From Cytophagaceae bacterium (GTDB taxonomy: Bacteria; Bacteroidota; Bacteroidia; Cytophagales; Cyclobacteriaceae), in the NCBI GenBank assembly GCA_006969745.1, contig CP030886.1, positions 3,197,234 through 3,261,233 on the forward strand: 64,000 nt of DNA, written 5' to 3'. The notes under the pieces are model-generated. The model saw only the letters and a program-made list of their open reading frames with translations, was not told the DNA's origin and did not search any database. Positions within the stretch are counted from its first letter, which is position 1. Each line of letters starts with the position of its first letter. Positions 7,309 to 15,473 of this stretch are shown here, one piece after another. The position numbers and the translations under genes are program-made.

Positions 7309-10161
7309 ATGAAAAAGAAAGCATTACTGTCTTTAACGGTATTACTATCTGTATTTTATACCGTTGCAACAGATAATAATTCAGAACTTCCTTCCGAGGA
7401 TTCAATTCCTATCAATGATGTGGCATTATGTAAAGCACCATCTGCTCAAGTAGCCAATCCAAGTCTTACTTCTTATTTCTCAGGATTATTTAGTACCGAA
7501 AATTGGCCGGCAAGATGGAGTTGTGGTGATTGGTCTCAAACCGAAGGTTGGCTTTATATATCCTCCGATCTTTCAATTTTTCTGGCATACCTGTCTATTC
7601 CTATTATGCTGCTCTGGTTTATAAGGAAACAACAAATTGGAAACCTCAAATGGCTCATTGCGCTTTTTGGAGCTTTTATCCTCCTGTGTGGTTTCACACA
7701 CCTTATTGATGTGGTCCTTTTCTGGGAGCCCATGTACCGATTGAGTGGGTTCACTAAGCTACTGACCGGAGTGGTCTCACTCGCAACAGCAACCGTGCTG
7801 GGATTTGTAATTCCCAAAGCGTTAGAGTACAAAAGCCCTGATATTCTTCAGGCAGAGATAAATGAACGAAAGAAAATTCAAAATCAATTCGAAACCTTCG
7901 TCAAGTTTTCGCCAGGAGCGATTGCGATGCTTGATACCGACATGAAATATGTTTTAGCTAATGATGGCTGGTATAAGGATTATGGCCTGGAGGGACAAGA
8001 AATCATTGGAAAATCTCATTACGAAATTTTCCCGCAGATTAAGGAAATGCCAGAATGGCTAGAGCACCATCGACGTGTATTGAATGGAGAGCGACTAAGT
8101 TCAAGTTTGGATTCATTCGAAAATAATGGTTCAATGACCTATCTGAGATGGAAGCTGGAACCTTGGTATTCTTCCGATGAGGAAATTGGTGGATTAATAA
8201 TGTTCACGGAAATAGTAACAGAAGAAGTTTTAAAGGAAAAGCAGCTAAAGGAAAGTGAAACAAGATTTGCCAATATTTTTAATAAAGCTCAATTTGGGAT
8301 TGCACTTGTCGGTAGTGATCGAATACCATTTTTAGTTAACGATCAGCTTTGCGAACTATTGGGCTTCAGTGAAGAGGAGCTGACAAGTAAGAGTTTTGCA
8401 GAATTCACACACCCTGAAGATGCTACAAGAGATGCAAAACTGTATGCCCAGCTACTCAAAGGAGAAATTGATAGTTACACGATAGATAAGAGATACATAG
8501 CCAGCGACGGAAAAACTAAATATGTAAAGTTGAATGTTACCCTGGTAGACGAAGGCACTCAGGAGAAATATTCACTTGCGCTGATTGAAGACATGACTGA
8601 TCGTAAGTTAGCCTTAAAGAAGAAGAAACAATCCGATCGAAGAGTGCAAGAGATGAATGAGATTTTCTCAGAGATTTCGTCAATGGCCAATATCGGATCC
8701 TGGGAAGTTGATTTAGCCAAAAGCAAGTGTGAATGGAGCGATACAGTTTATCAAATTCATGAGCTGGACAATTCAGTAGAAATCAAATTGGAAGATGGAA
8801 TTAATTTCTATCATCCGGACTACCAGGAAATCATTCAGGAAGCAATCGAGCGTGCGATTTCAAAAAACGAGTCTTGGGATCTTGAGCTCAAAATTATTAC
8901 CGCAAAAGGCAACGAGAGGTGGGTCAGGGCAGTTGGGCGACCTGTTTTTAACAATGGTGAGGTGGTAAAGTTGCAGGGACTTTTCCAAGATATCCATGAA
9001 AAAGTAGAGGCACAAAAGCAATTATTGGAAAAAGCAGAAGGACTCAAAATCTTAAATCAAAGATTTGACCTGGCACAAAAAGCTGCCACACTCGGTATTT
9101 GGGACTGGTACGTTCAGGAAAATCTGCTTACATGGGACGATTTTATGTATAAGATTTATGGGATTGGCAAGGAAGATTTTTCTAGCTGTTATGAAGCGTG
9201 GCAACAAGGCATCCATCCCGAAGACAAAGAAAGATCAGATGAGGAAGTACAAGAGTCGCTCGAGAAAAACAAAAAATTCGACACACAATTTCGAATCGTT
9301 TGGCCAAACGGAGAGATAAGATATATCAAAGCGCTGGGTGAAGTCTTTCGTGACGATGCGGGCTCTCCCATTCGAATGATTGGGGTTAATTGGGATATTA
9401 CTGAAGAGGTCTTACGAGATCAGAAAATCACGGAACTCAACAAGACACTTCAGTCAAAAGTTGATGAAAGAACACTTGACCTGCAAATAGCCAATGAAGA
9501 GCTCGAGTCTTTTTCATACTCTGTCTCCCATGATCTTAGAGCTCCATTGCGAGCTATCAATGGATATTCTGAAGCATTGTTGGAAGATTACTCAAAGTCA
9601 TTACCAGAAGATGCTACTCAGTATATGTCTAGAATCGCTGCTAATAGCCTGAAAATGGGCAAACTGATCGACGATTTACTTGAATTCAGCCGAATGAATC
9701 GTAAGGAAGTAAATCATGTAGAGATAAATACTACAAAATTGATTGATCGCATCATAGATGATTTATTCAAAGACTCGAGAAGTGTCATAGAAATAGATGA
9801 GCTACCAAAGATTTATGGAGATAAGGAAATGCTGGCACAGGTATTCTCAAATCTAATTGGAAATGCAATCAAGTATAGTTCCAGGAATGAGAATCAGAAG
9901 GTTGTGATATCCTCCAATGAGGAGGACGGAGCATGGATCATTTCAATAAAAGACAATGGAGTCGGATTTAATATGGCTTACTCCGATAAGTTATTCCAGG
10001 TTTTCCAGAGACTTCATAGTGATGCAGAGTTTGAAGGGACCGGAGTAGGACTATCGCTTTGTGGAAAAATAATGAAGGCTCACGATGGAGAAATATGGGC
10101 GGAAGCAGAGGAAGGAAAAGGAGCTACTTTCTATTTAAAATTTAAAAAATCAAACGCATGA
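7309..10161 (+). CDS. Multi-PAS histidine kinase with ethylene-receptor-like (ETR1-type) membrane domain
   Basis: Sensor kinase of 950 residues. After a signal-peptide-like start, residues 80-172 form three membrane helices that align with the ethylene-binding domain of plant ETR1. The residues matching ETR1 D25, Y32, I35, P36, C65 and H69 are D87, Y94, I97, P98, C127 and H131, with identical spacing from Asp to His; the core reads ILLCGFTHLID. In ETR1 the Cys and His bind Cu(I). At least four PAS domains follow at about 190-310, 315-440, 450-570 and 580-705. HisKA has its phospho-acceptor at H741 (FSYSVSHDLRAPLRA), then come the ATPase N-box NLIGNAIKYSS, DNGVGF and GTGVGLSLC. No receiver is attached, but the next gene overlaps by four bases and encodes one. 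Kinase function is certain; the ligand is inference. Confidence 0.9.
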   Translation: MKKKALLSLTVLLSVFYTVATDNNSELPSEDSIPINDVALCKAPSAQVANPSLTSYFSGLFSTENWPARWSCGDWSQTEGWLYISSDLSIFLAYLSIPIMLLWFIRKQQIGNLKWLIALFGAFILLCGFTHLIDVVLFWEPMYRLSGFTKLLTGVVSLATATVLGFVIPKALEYKSPDILQAEINERKKIQNQFETFVKFSPGAIAMLDTDMKYVLANDGWYKDYGLEGQEIIGKSHYEIFPQIKEMPEWLEHHRRVLNGERLSSSLDSFENNGSMTYLRWKLEPWYSSDEEIGGLIMFTEIVTEEVLKEKQLKESETRFANIFNKAQFGIALVGSDRIPFLVNDQLCELLGFSEEELTSKSFAEFTHPEDATRDAKLYAQLLKGEIDSYTIDKRYIASDGKTKYVKLNVTLVDEGTQEKYSLALIEDMTDRKLALKKKKQSDRRVQEMNEIFSEISSMANIGSWEVDLAKSKCEWSDTVYQIHELDNSVEIKLEDGINFYHPDYQEIIQEAIERAISKNESWDLELKIITAKGNERWVRAVGRPVFNNGEVVKLQGLFQDIHEKVEAQKQLLEKAEGLKILNQRFDLAQKAATLGIWDWYVQENLLTWDDFMYKIYGIGKEDFSSCYEAWQQGIHPEDKERSDEEVQESLEKNKKFDTQFRIVWPNGEIRYIKALGEVFRDDAGSPIRMIGVNWDITEEVLRDQKITELNKTLQSKVDERTLDLQIANEELESFSYSVSHDLRAPLRAINGYSEALLEDYSKSLPEDATQYMSRIAANSLKMGKLIDDLLEFSRMNRKEVNHVEINTTKLIDRIIDDLFKDSRSVIEIDELPKIYGDKEMLAQVFSNLIGNAIKYSSRNENQKVVISSNEEDGAWIISIKDNGVGFNMAYSDKLFQVFQRLHSDAEFEGTGVGLSLCGKIMKAHDGEIWAEAEEGKGATFYLKFKKSNA

Positions 10162-10604
10162 GTCTCACCAATGATGTTCAAATTGTATTAGTCGAGGACA
10201 ACGTAGACGATGCGGAGCTGAGCATGCGTTCATTGAAGAATTCCAACTTCGTAAACGAAATTATCTGGTTGAAAGATGGTGAAGAAGCCATTAACTACCT
10301 CACTGGAAAAGGGGAATACTCTGAGAGAGACTTAGCAATAAAACCAAAACTGATATTACTTGACTTGAAGCTTCCGAAACTGAATGGTATGGAAGTTTTA
10401 GAAGTCATTAAAAATGATGAAAATCTAGATAATATCCCGGTAGTAGTCATGACATCTTCCAAAGAAGATAGAGATCTAAAAAAGTGCTATGAGCTGGGAG
10501 CGAATAGCTACGTAGTAAAGCCAATCAATTTCAACAGCTTTATGGAAATGACCAAAGAGATAAGCATGTACTGGGTGCTGATTAACCAACTGCCAGACGA
10601 GTAA
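10158..10604 (+). CDS. Single-domain response regulator, Rcp1-like
   Basis: Stand-alone CheY-like receiver of 148 residues. The acidic pocket is VEDNVDDAE, the phospho-acceptor is D69 in LILLDLKLPKLNG, the Thr/Ser switch is in VVMTSSKED, and the invariant Lys is in SYVVKPINF. The long beta4-alpha4 region and the GEYSERD insert are typical of receivers paired with phytochrome-type PAS kinases (Rcp1 group). The ATGA overlap with the preceding kinase makes it the probable phosphotransfer partner. It has no output domain, so it must act by protein contact or by passing phosphate on. Confidence 0.93.
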   Translation: MSLTNDVQIVLVEDNVDDAELSMRSLKNSNFVNEIIWLKDGEEAINYLTGKGEYSERDLAIKPKLILLDLKLPKLNGMEVLEVIKNDENLDNIPVVVMTSSKEDRDLKKCYELGANSYVVKPINFNSFMEMTKEISMYWVLINQLPDE

Positions 10605-10632
10605 AAAGAAAAAGTATGAATACTTAAAAGAA

Positions 10633-12414
10633 ATGCAAATGACCGCCATGTGGAAAGAAAGAATAAATATTCTACATCTGGAAGACAATCCAGATGATGT
10701 AGAACTGTTGGATATAGCGCTAAAAAAGTCACAGCTGAAGTATGATCTTCAGAGTGTTTCTACCAAAGAGGTTTTTCTTAAAATCAATTTGGATGAATTT
10801 GACATTATCATTTCAGATTACAACCTCAAAAGTTATGATGGCTTGTCTGCCATTAAACATGTACGATCCCAGTCACCCGTGATGCCTGTGATTCTGCTAT
10901 CTGGTACTGTAGGAGAAGAGCTGGCCGCAGACTTGTTACGAGCAGGTGCAAATGACTTTGTGCTCAAGTCAAACTTGAAAAAAGTACCGATCGCAATTGA
11001 GCGAGCCATGCATGCTTCATCCATGACACGCGAAAAACATAGATTTCAAAAAGAACTGCTTGAAAAAAATCTGATACTGGATACCATCTTCGACAGCTTC
11101 GAGGATATGATCTTCTTAAAGGACATAAACGGCAAATACCTAAAGGTGAACCGAGCGTTTTGTGAGTTTCTCAATCTTCATGAATCAGAAATTGTTGGTG
11201 GTTCTGAGCTAGATTTTTTCCCAGAGTCTATTGCCAAAAAGGCATTGGAAAACGATGAATTTGTGAGGATATCTGGCAAGCCCATATCGTACGAGCTCGA
11301 ATATTTCCACGAAAACGGGAAGCGTGTGGTACTCGAAGTAAAAAAGACACCACTCGTGAATGAAAACTCAGTCACAGGAATCGTAGCTCAATGCAGTGAT
11401 GTGACCTCCAAGAAGGTATTGTTAGAAGAAACAATCAAAGCAAAGTCCATTTTGAGTCAGGCAGAAAAACTGACACGATCGGGAAGCTTTGAGTACGATG
11501 TTGATCTAGACGTCCTTATTTGTAGTTCTAATTTCAAGCACATGCTTAAACTTCAGATCGAAGGAGATACCATTTCCTTCCGGAAGTTTGCTCAGCTAAT
11601 CAAATCAGAAGATCGGCAGATCTTTGATGAAGGTATTACAAAGGCTGTGGATTCATATGAAGAATACCACCATGAACATCGTTTCCATATCAACAAAAAC
11701 AACGATTCCATGGTACGAAACTTTAAGGTAGTACTAAAACCGGACTACAAAGATGAGAAAGGGGTTCGCTTCTATGGCACATTAGTAGATGTAACAGCAG
11801 AGCATGAAAGCCAGATTAAGCTTATGGAAAGGCAGGAATTCGATCGCAAAGAACTTGCCCGCGAACTGCATGACAATCTTGGACAGAAAATGAATGCTAT
11901 CAGCATGTTTGTCAGTAAAATTTCCGATCAATATCCTGATAATCAGGACATGGATAAAGTCAAAGATTTGGCACATGAATCCATAGACGATCTAGGCTAC
12001 TTAATAAATAACATCTCTTCCAAGCAAATAGAAGAGCACAGTTTAAACTATGCAATAGGAAAGCTGATAGAGTACATGCCTGATGAAATCAGTGTGGATA
12101 GCAACTACGACCTATCCGAAGAAGACATTTCTCCATTTGTGAAATCGCAGGTGTATCGCGTGATACAGGAGACATTAAACAATGTAGCCAAGTACAGTGA
12201 GGCTACCAAAGTACAAATGAATCTAAAGCGGGATGGAGGGCTACTTAGCTTGAATATAGAAGATGATGGAAAAGGATTTGCGGTTGAAGATGTACTAAAT
12301 GGCAATGGACTGCAAAATATTACTCACCGGGTAAGGCGAGTAAATGGATTAATAAATATTGACTCAAAGGTTGGCGATGGTACTAGAGTAACAGTAAAAA
12401 TGCCAATCAATTAA
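10633..12414 (+). CDS. Receiver-PAS-PAS-HisKA_3 (NarX/DegS-type) histidine kinase
   Basis: Cytoplasmic protein of 593 residues with no membrane segment. An N-terminal receiver (residues 8-130: LEDNPDD, IIISDYNLKSYDG, LLSGTVGEE, DFVLKSNL) is followed by a PAS domain at about 145-265, a second PAS-like domain at about 275-395, and a HisKA_3 dimerisation domain with H413 (ELARELHDNLGQK). The C-terminal ATPase has ETLNNVAKYS, EDDGKGF and GNGLQNI. This kinase class phosphorylates LuxR-type regulators, and one follows 13 bases downstream. The N-terminal receiver could take phosphate from the preceding kinase, giving a two-step relay. ATG 10639 and 10648 are alternative starts. Confidence 0.92.
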   Translation: MQMTAMWKERINILHLEDNPDDVELLDIALKKSQLKYDLQSVSTKEVFLKINLDEFDIIISDYNLKSYDGLSAIKHVRSQSPVMPVILLSGTVGEELAADLLRAGANDFVLKSNLKKVPIAIERAMHASSMTREKHRFQKELLEKNLILDTIFDSFEDMIFLKDINGKYLKVNRAFCEFLNLHESEIVGGSELDFFPESIAKKALENDEFVRISGKPISYELEYFHENGKRVVLEVKKTPLVNENSVTGIVAQCSDVTSKKVLLEETIKAKSILSQAEKLTRSGSFEYDVDLDVLICSSNFKHMLKLQIEGDTISFRKFAQLIKSEDRQIFDEGITKAVDSYEEYHHEHRFHINKNNDSMVRNFKVVLKPDYKDEKGVRFYGTLVDVTAEHESQIKLMERQEFDRKELARELHDNLGQKMNAISMFVSKISDQYPDNQDMDKVKDLAHESIDDLGYLINNISSKQIEEHSLNYAIGKLIEYMPDEISVDSNYDLSEEDISPFVKSQVYRVIQETLNNVAKYSEATKVQMNLKRDGGLLSLNIEDDGKGFAVEDVLNGNGLQNITHRVRRVNGLINIDSKVGDGTRVTVKMPIN

Positions 12415-12427
12415 TTCTTAATTACCT

Positions 12428-13066
12428 ATGCGCACATTATTACTTGTCGATGATCATCAGATAATAAGGGATGGTATTCGGTTCTATTTTGAAGGTGACA
12501 AAGAGTTTGTCATTAAAGATGAAGCTGAAAACGGACTGGAAGCTTTGGAACTTCTCAAAGAGAATGAATATGACATCATACTTACGGATATAAATATGCC
12601 GAAAATGGATGGTGTTGAGTTTATGAAAAGTCTCAGGGAAAACTATCCGGATCAAAAAATACTTGTACTCTCGATGTACAACGAAGCAGGCTACATCAAC
12701 AAGATGATAGCACTTGGTGCCAATGGCTATGTCTTAAAGAAGTCTGATAAAAATGAGTTGGTAGATGCCATCAAAAAGGTATTGGATGGACAAGATCATT
12801 ATTCAGATGAGGTATACAAGACTATCATCGGGAATATAGCCGGGCGAAAGCCAAAAGAACGCCTAACGCTTGAAGCCGATCTTTCAGACCGTGAGAAGGA
12901 AGTGCTGGTATTGATTACCAACGAATACTCCAATCAGGAAATCGCCGATAAGCTCTTCATCAGTATTCGTACAGTAGAAACTCACAAGCGAAACCTGCTG
13001 GAAAAGACAGGCTGTAAAAACATTGCGGGCTTGGTGATGTATGCCGTGGAGCGGAACCTGGTGTAA
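12428..13066 (+). CDS. LuxR/NarL-family response regulator
   Basis: 212 residues. The receiver has the VDDHQIIRDG acidic pocket, phospho-acceptor D54 in IILTDINMPKMDG, and K in GYVLKKSDKNE. The C-terminal HTH is LSDREKEVLVLITNEYSNQEIADKLFISIRTVETHKRNLLEKTG, a canonical LuxR helix-turn-helix (split here only in reading: recognition helix SIRTVETHKRNLL). It is the DNA-binding output of the signalling block starting at 7309. The exported-protein cluster beginning at 13506 is a candidate target by position only. Confidence 0.94.
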   Translation: MRTLLLVDDHQIIRDGIRFYFEGDKEFVIKDEAENGLEALELLKENEYDIILTDINMPKMDGVEFMKSLRENYPDQKILVLSMYNEAGYINKMIALGANGYVLKKSDKNELVDAIKKVLDGQDHYSDEVYKTIIGNIAGRKPKERLTLEADLSDREKEVLVLITNEYSNQEIADKLFISIRTVETHKRNLLEKTGCKNIAGLVMYAVERNLV

Positions 13067-13089
13067 TTCCTCACTGATCTTTTTTTACG

Positions 13090-13131
13090 CGTCACCCTGA
13101 ACCTGTCTTTGGAAGGCAGGTTTCGCATGAC
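13090..13131. repeat. REP-like palindromic repeat, copy A
   Basis: Begins GTCACCCTGAACCTG and ends GGCAGGTTTCGCATGAC. The halves are imperfectly complementary, forming a hairpin. Almost the same sequence occurs at 20284-20323. Confidence 0.65.
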
Positions 13132-13160
13132 TTTGATGTCATTCACATAATCATTTTCCG

Positions 13161-13187
13161 CAGGTCACCCTGAACCTGATTCAGGGT
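13161..13187. repeat. REP-like hairpin, copy B
   Basis: ACCCTGAA, loop CCTGA, TTCAGGGT gives a perfect 8-bp stem. It shares the GTCACCCTGAACCTG start of copy A but has a different right half. There is no T-run, so it is not a simple terminator. Confidence 0.6.
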
Positions 13188-13223
13188 CTATTTGGGTTAT
13201 GGCTTTTGTTTTCTGATATGTAG

Positions 13224-13266
13224 ATGCTGAATCAAGCCTGCCTGTGGAAGGCAGGTTCAGCATGAC
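13224..13266. repeat. REP-like palindromic repeat, copy C
   Basis: Outer arms ATGCTGAA and TTCAGCAT, inner arms CCTGCC and GGCAGG. This layout is repeated at 50621-50666. Confidence 0.65.
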
Positions 13267-13332
13267 TTTCTGAGTTTAGCATGACCTACTAATTTGAATT
13301 TCTACTCCTACCAAAATCACGTAGCTCCACCT

Positions 13333-13439
13333 CCGAAAATCCACTATACGTGATTCTCGCAAACGCCTAAGTGCATTCACTATACGAATCTCTCGTGCTC
13401 AAATAAGCGATTTTCGGAATCTCTCAAAACCCGAAAATC
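13333..13439. promoter_or_regulatory. Spaced repeated motifs upstream of the exported-protein/LytTR cluster
   Basis: CCGAAAATC occurs at 13333-13341 and 13431-13439 and inverted (GATTTTCGG) at 13409-13417. CACTATACG occurs at 13342-13350 and 13378-13386, 36 bases apart. The set ends about 65 bases before ATG 13506. Regulatory use is inferred from position and repetition. Confidence 0.35.
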
Positions 13440-13505
13440 ACTCTCATATCCGGTGCTTCATTTTCTGACTTTTGAATTATCAAAAATTTAAAAACACATA
13501 CGAAA

Positions 13506-13967
13506 ATGAAAAAGCACATCTTATTTACTCTTCTTTTTGCAGCGGTTCTAGGAACCGTGTCAGCACAAAAAGTAATCATCAGAACTTATGTAGAGAAGAC
13601 TCACATGAGTCCGAAAACAGGAACCGCAATCGGGTTTGAAAATCGATTCCTTTGGGAATACGGAGCGTTCTTTCAAGAAGCATCACTTATGGAATCATTC
13701 ATGATGAGTGATGAAGAAAGAGCAGCTCTTCCAAGAGAGTATGAAAAGGACCTTACAGGTATCTACTTCGCAGTGCCTATAGTAGCTCGTGAAAGTTTCA
13801 TAGTAAAAGCCAATGTACGCACCGGCGTATCCAACGGAGAAAACTTCGTGATCACACCCTCAGTACTTGCGGACTTTATGCCTGTAAAACATGTACACAT
13901 AGGATTAGGTGTGGGCTCGCGCGCATTCCGACCTACGCTTCAGGCTTCTTTCGCACTATCCTTCTAA
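13506..13967 (+). CDS. Small exported protein, probably a beta-barrel or beta-rich envelope protein
   Basis: 153 residues, family not recognised. A signal peptide (MKKHILFTLLFAAVLGTVSAQ) ends in the usual Bacteroidota Ala-Gln cleavage site. The mature part alternates polar and hydrophobic residues in strand-length blocks (YFAVPIVARESFIVKANVRTG, then FVITPSVLADFMPV) and ends in FALSF with a terminal Phe, as in outer-membrane barrels. It resembles the protein at 14451-14882 in layout (GF-R motif, strand pairs of similar length), so the two are probably paralogs. It is the first gene of the cluster ending with the LytTR regulator. Confidence 0.75.
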   Translation: MKKHILFTLLFAAVLGTVSAQKVIIRTYVEKTHMSPKTGTAIGFENRFLWEYGAFFQEASLMESFMMSDEERAALPREYEKDLTGIYFAVPIVARESFIVKANVRTGVSNGENFVITPSVLADFMPVKHVHIGLGVGSRAFRPTLQASFALSF

Positions 13968-13999
13968 AACCAATTAAGAATCAGTAAACACACGAAATC

Positions 14000-14416
14000 A
14001 TGAGCGCACAAATGCTATACAACAATATTCAGGAAGAAGTATCACCCTTGCGTGTGGTAAAAAGTGACCTGAAAGTCTTCACAACTCGATACCTGGAAAG
14101 TCTGAACCTGATCACAGCAGTAGGATGGAGTGTAACAGACGACGCGTGGATCAAGTACTGCCAGATGCTGGCCGATATAGAATCACACTTGATGAGAAAA
14201 GACGAACTGACGGTGTACTTCAAGTACGAGCTTTTCAACTCATCCTCAGCTTCTTATCTCTTCAAAATCATACAGCGATTAAACAAGGCACATGCCAATG
14301 GCAAAACCGTGAAGATCTACTGGAGCTGCACTACAACTAACGAAAACGAAATACTGGACATGGGTCTGGACTTTGCACCCATGTGCGACTTCCAATTCAA
14401 GATTTCAAATATCTAG
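14000..14416 (+). CDS. SiaC-like regulatory phosphoprotein domain (DUF1987)
   Basis: 138 residues, cytoplasmic. The central and C-terminal part follows the SiaC/DUF1987 pattern: LTVYFKYELFNSSSASYLF, then a helix IIQRLNKAHANGKTVKIYW and the final ILDMGLDF. In Pseudomonas, SiaC is phosphorylated by SiaB and dephosphorylated by the PP2C phosphatase SiaA, and controls a diguanylate cyclase. The equivalent phospho-site would lie in the FNSSSAS loop. No SiaA- or SiaB-like gene is in the window, so the partner is elsewhere or different. Family assignment is by motif only. Confidence 0.7.
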   Translation: MSAQMLYNNIQEEVSPLRVVKSDLKVFTTRYLESLNLITAVGWSVTDDAWIKYCQMLADIESHLMRKDELTVYFKYELFNSSSASYLFKIIQRLNKAHANGKTVKIYWSCTTTNENEILDMGLDFAPMCDFQFKISNI

Positions 14417-14450
14417 TCAATAATAAATACCACCATGAAAAGACATAGCC

Positions 14451-14882
14451 ATGAAAAAAATACTCACATCGATCATACTCATCACAGCGATACAGCTGAG
14501 CACTACAGCTCAAACCCTCACAGGGCAGGCCTTTCTTCAGCAGACCGTGATGGGAGTACAGCAGGGGTTTGGACTAAGAATCCAGAACCAAAAAGGATGG
14601 GGACTGGGACTCGTGCATCAAGCCAACATGAAGTCAGCAGCAGAACGAGCGGGAGAGAAGTACCCTTTTTACGGGATCGAAGCGCTAGTCCCCTTAACGA
14701 AATGTGGAAATATGCGCTTTCTCTTCACACCAAAGGCAGGACTGGTCAATGAACAGTTTTTTATCATCATGCCGGAAGTGGAGACAGAGATCAAAATTTC
14801 TGACACGTTCTCAGCAGGAATCACTGCAGGGATACGCGCCAGACAATCAGCCACCGGTATCAAAGTCCTTATTCATCTATAA
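14451..14882 (+). CDS. Small exported barrel-like protein, paralog of the 13506 product
   Basis: 143 residues, function unknown. The signal peptide is MKKILTSIILITAIQLSTTAQ. The mature protein has short alternating strands (GFGLRIQNQKGWGLGLVHQ, YGIEALVPLTKCGNMRFLF, MPEVETEIKISDTFSAGITAG). A different ATG at 14435 opens a frame rich in His and Ser with no family resemblance; the frame given here has a proper signal peptide and is preferred. Spacing to the neighbours is short on both sides, consistent with one transcript. Confidence 0.75.
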   Translation: MKKILTSIILITAIQLSTTAQTLTGQAFLQQTVMGVQQGFGLRIQNQKGWGLGLVHQANMKSAAERAGEKYPFYGIEALVPLTKCGNMRFLFTPKAGLVNEQFFIIMPEVETEIKISDTFSAGITAGIRARQSATGIKVLIHL

Positions 14883-14892
14883 AAATACAGCT

Positions 14893-15450
14893 ATGATCAG
14901 ATTACTATTGATACTGTTGATTGCCGCGCTCTTCTCTTGCGAACCTGCACTTGAAGATCCCTATGAGAATTTCATCATTCCAGCTGGAAAGCACGACAAT
15001 GGATGGAAGATGCAATCGCTGCAGTCTAAGACACTGAGCTTCTCTGCCATATTTGACCAAACGGCGATCTATGAAACGCAAATCACAGAAAATCAGCACG
15101 ACATCAATAAGCTCATGGGATTTTCAGATTGCAACTCCAATCACCATGAAAACAGCGCACGCTTTGGGTGGCGATGGCTGGAAGACCAGCTGGAGATTCA
15201 TGCCTATGCCTATGTCAATGGTGAAAGAAAAACAAAACTCATAGGTGCTGTAGAGCTGGATAAGGCATATGACTACCAGCTTCAATTGACCAATGACCAC
15301 TATGTGTTTTACCTGGAAGGGTATGACCCGGTGAGCATCGAACGAAAAGCACCATGCACTCGAGGACTTTACTACATGCTCCATCCCTACTTCGGTGGAG
15401 ATGAAAAAGCACCTCACGACATCCTCATTCAAATTTTAACCAAATATTAA
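14893..15450 (+). CDS. Lipoprotein of unknown function
   Basis: 185 residues from ATG 14893; the longer open frame upstream overlaps the previous gene and is rejected. The lipobox is LIAALFSC with Cys16 followed by EPALEDPYE. The mature part contains EISFS-like beta segments, a possible metal-binding CNSNHHENS stretch and a closing YFGGDEKAPHDILIQI, reminiscent of concanavalin-like beta sandwiches. No family was recognised. It lies 10 bases after the previous stop, inside the exported-protein cluster. Confidence 0.75.
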   Translation: MIRLLLILLIAALFSCEPALEDPYENFIIPAGKHDNGWKMQSLQSKTLSFSAIFDQTAIYETQITENQHDINKLMGFSDCNSNHHENSARFGWRWLEDQLEIHAYAYVNGERKTKLIGAVELDKAYDYQLQLTNDHYVFYLEGYDPVSIERKAPCTRGLYYMLHPYFGGDEKAPHDILIQILTKY

Positions 15451-15473
15451 AACACACATAAACGACTACCATC

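Larger units (their letters stand above)
13067..13505. other. 439-base non-coding spacer with REP-like palindromes and spaced motifs
   Basis: No credible gene is present. The left half holds three REP-like palindromes (13090-13131, 13161-13187, 13224-13266). The right half holds the spaced motif set at 13333-13439, close to the start of the small exported-protein cluster. No exact TAnnTTTG element was seen immediately before ATG 13506. Confidence 0.6.

Noticed and set aside
13161..13187. Terminator of the 12428-13066 gene
   Set aside because: The 8-bp hairpin has no following T-run and is a member of the REP-like family.
14435..14752. Open frame starting MKRHSHEKNTH
   Set aside because: It overlaps the 14451 gene in another frame, has no signal peptide or recognisable motif and is rich in repeated polar residues, as expected for a shadow frame.
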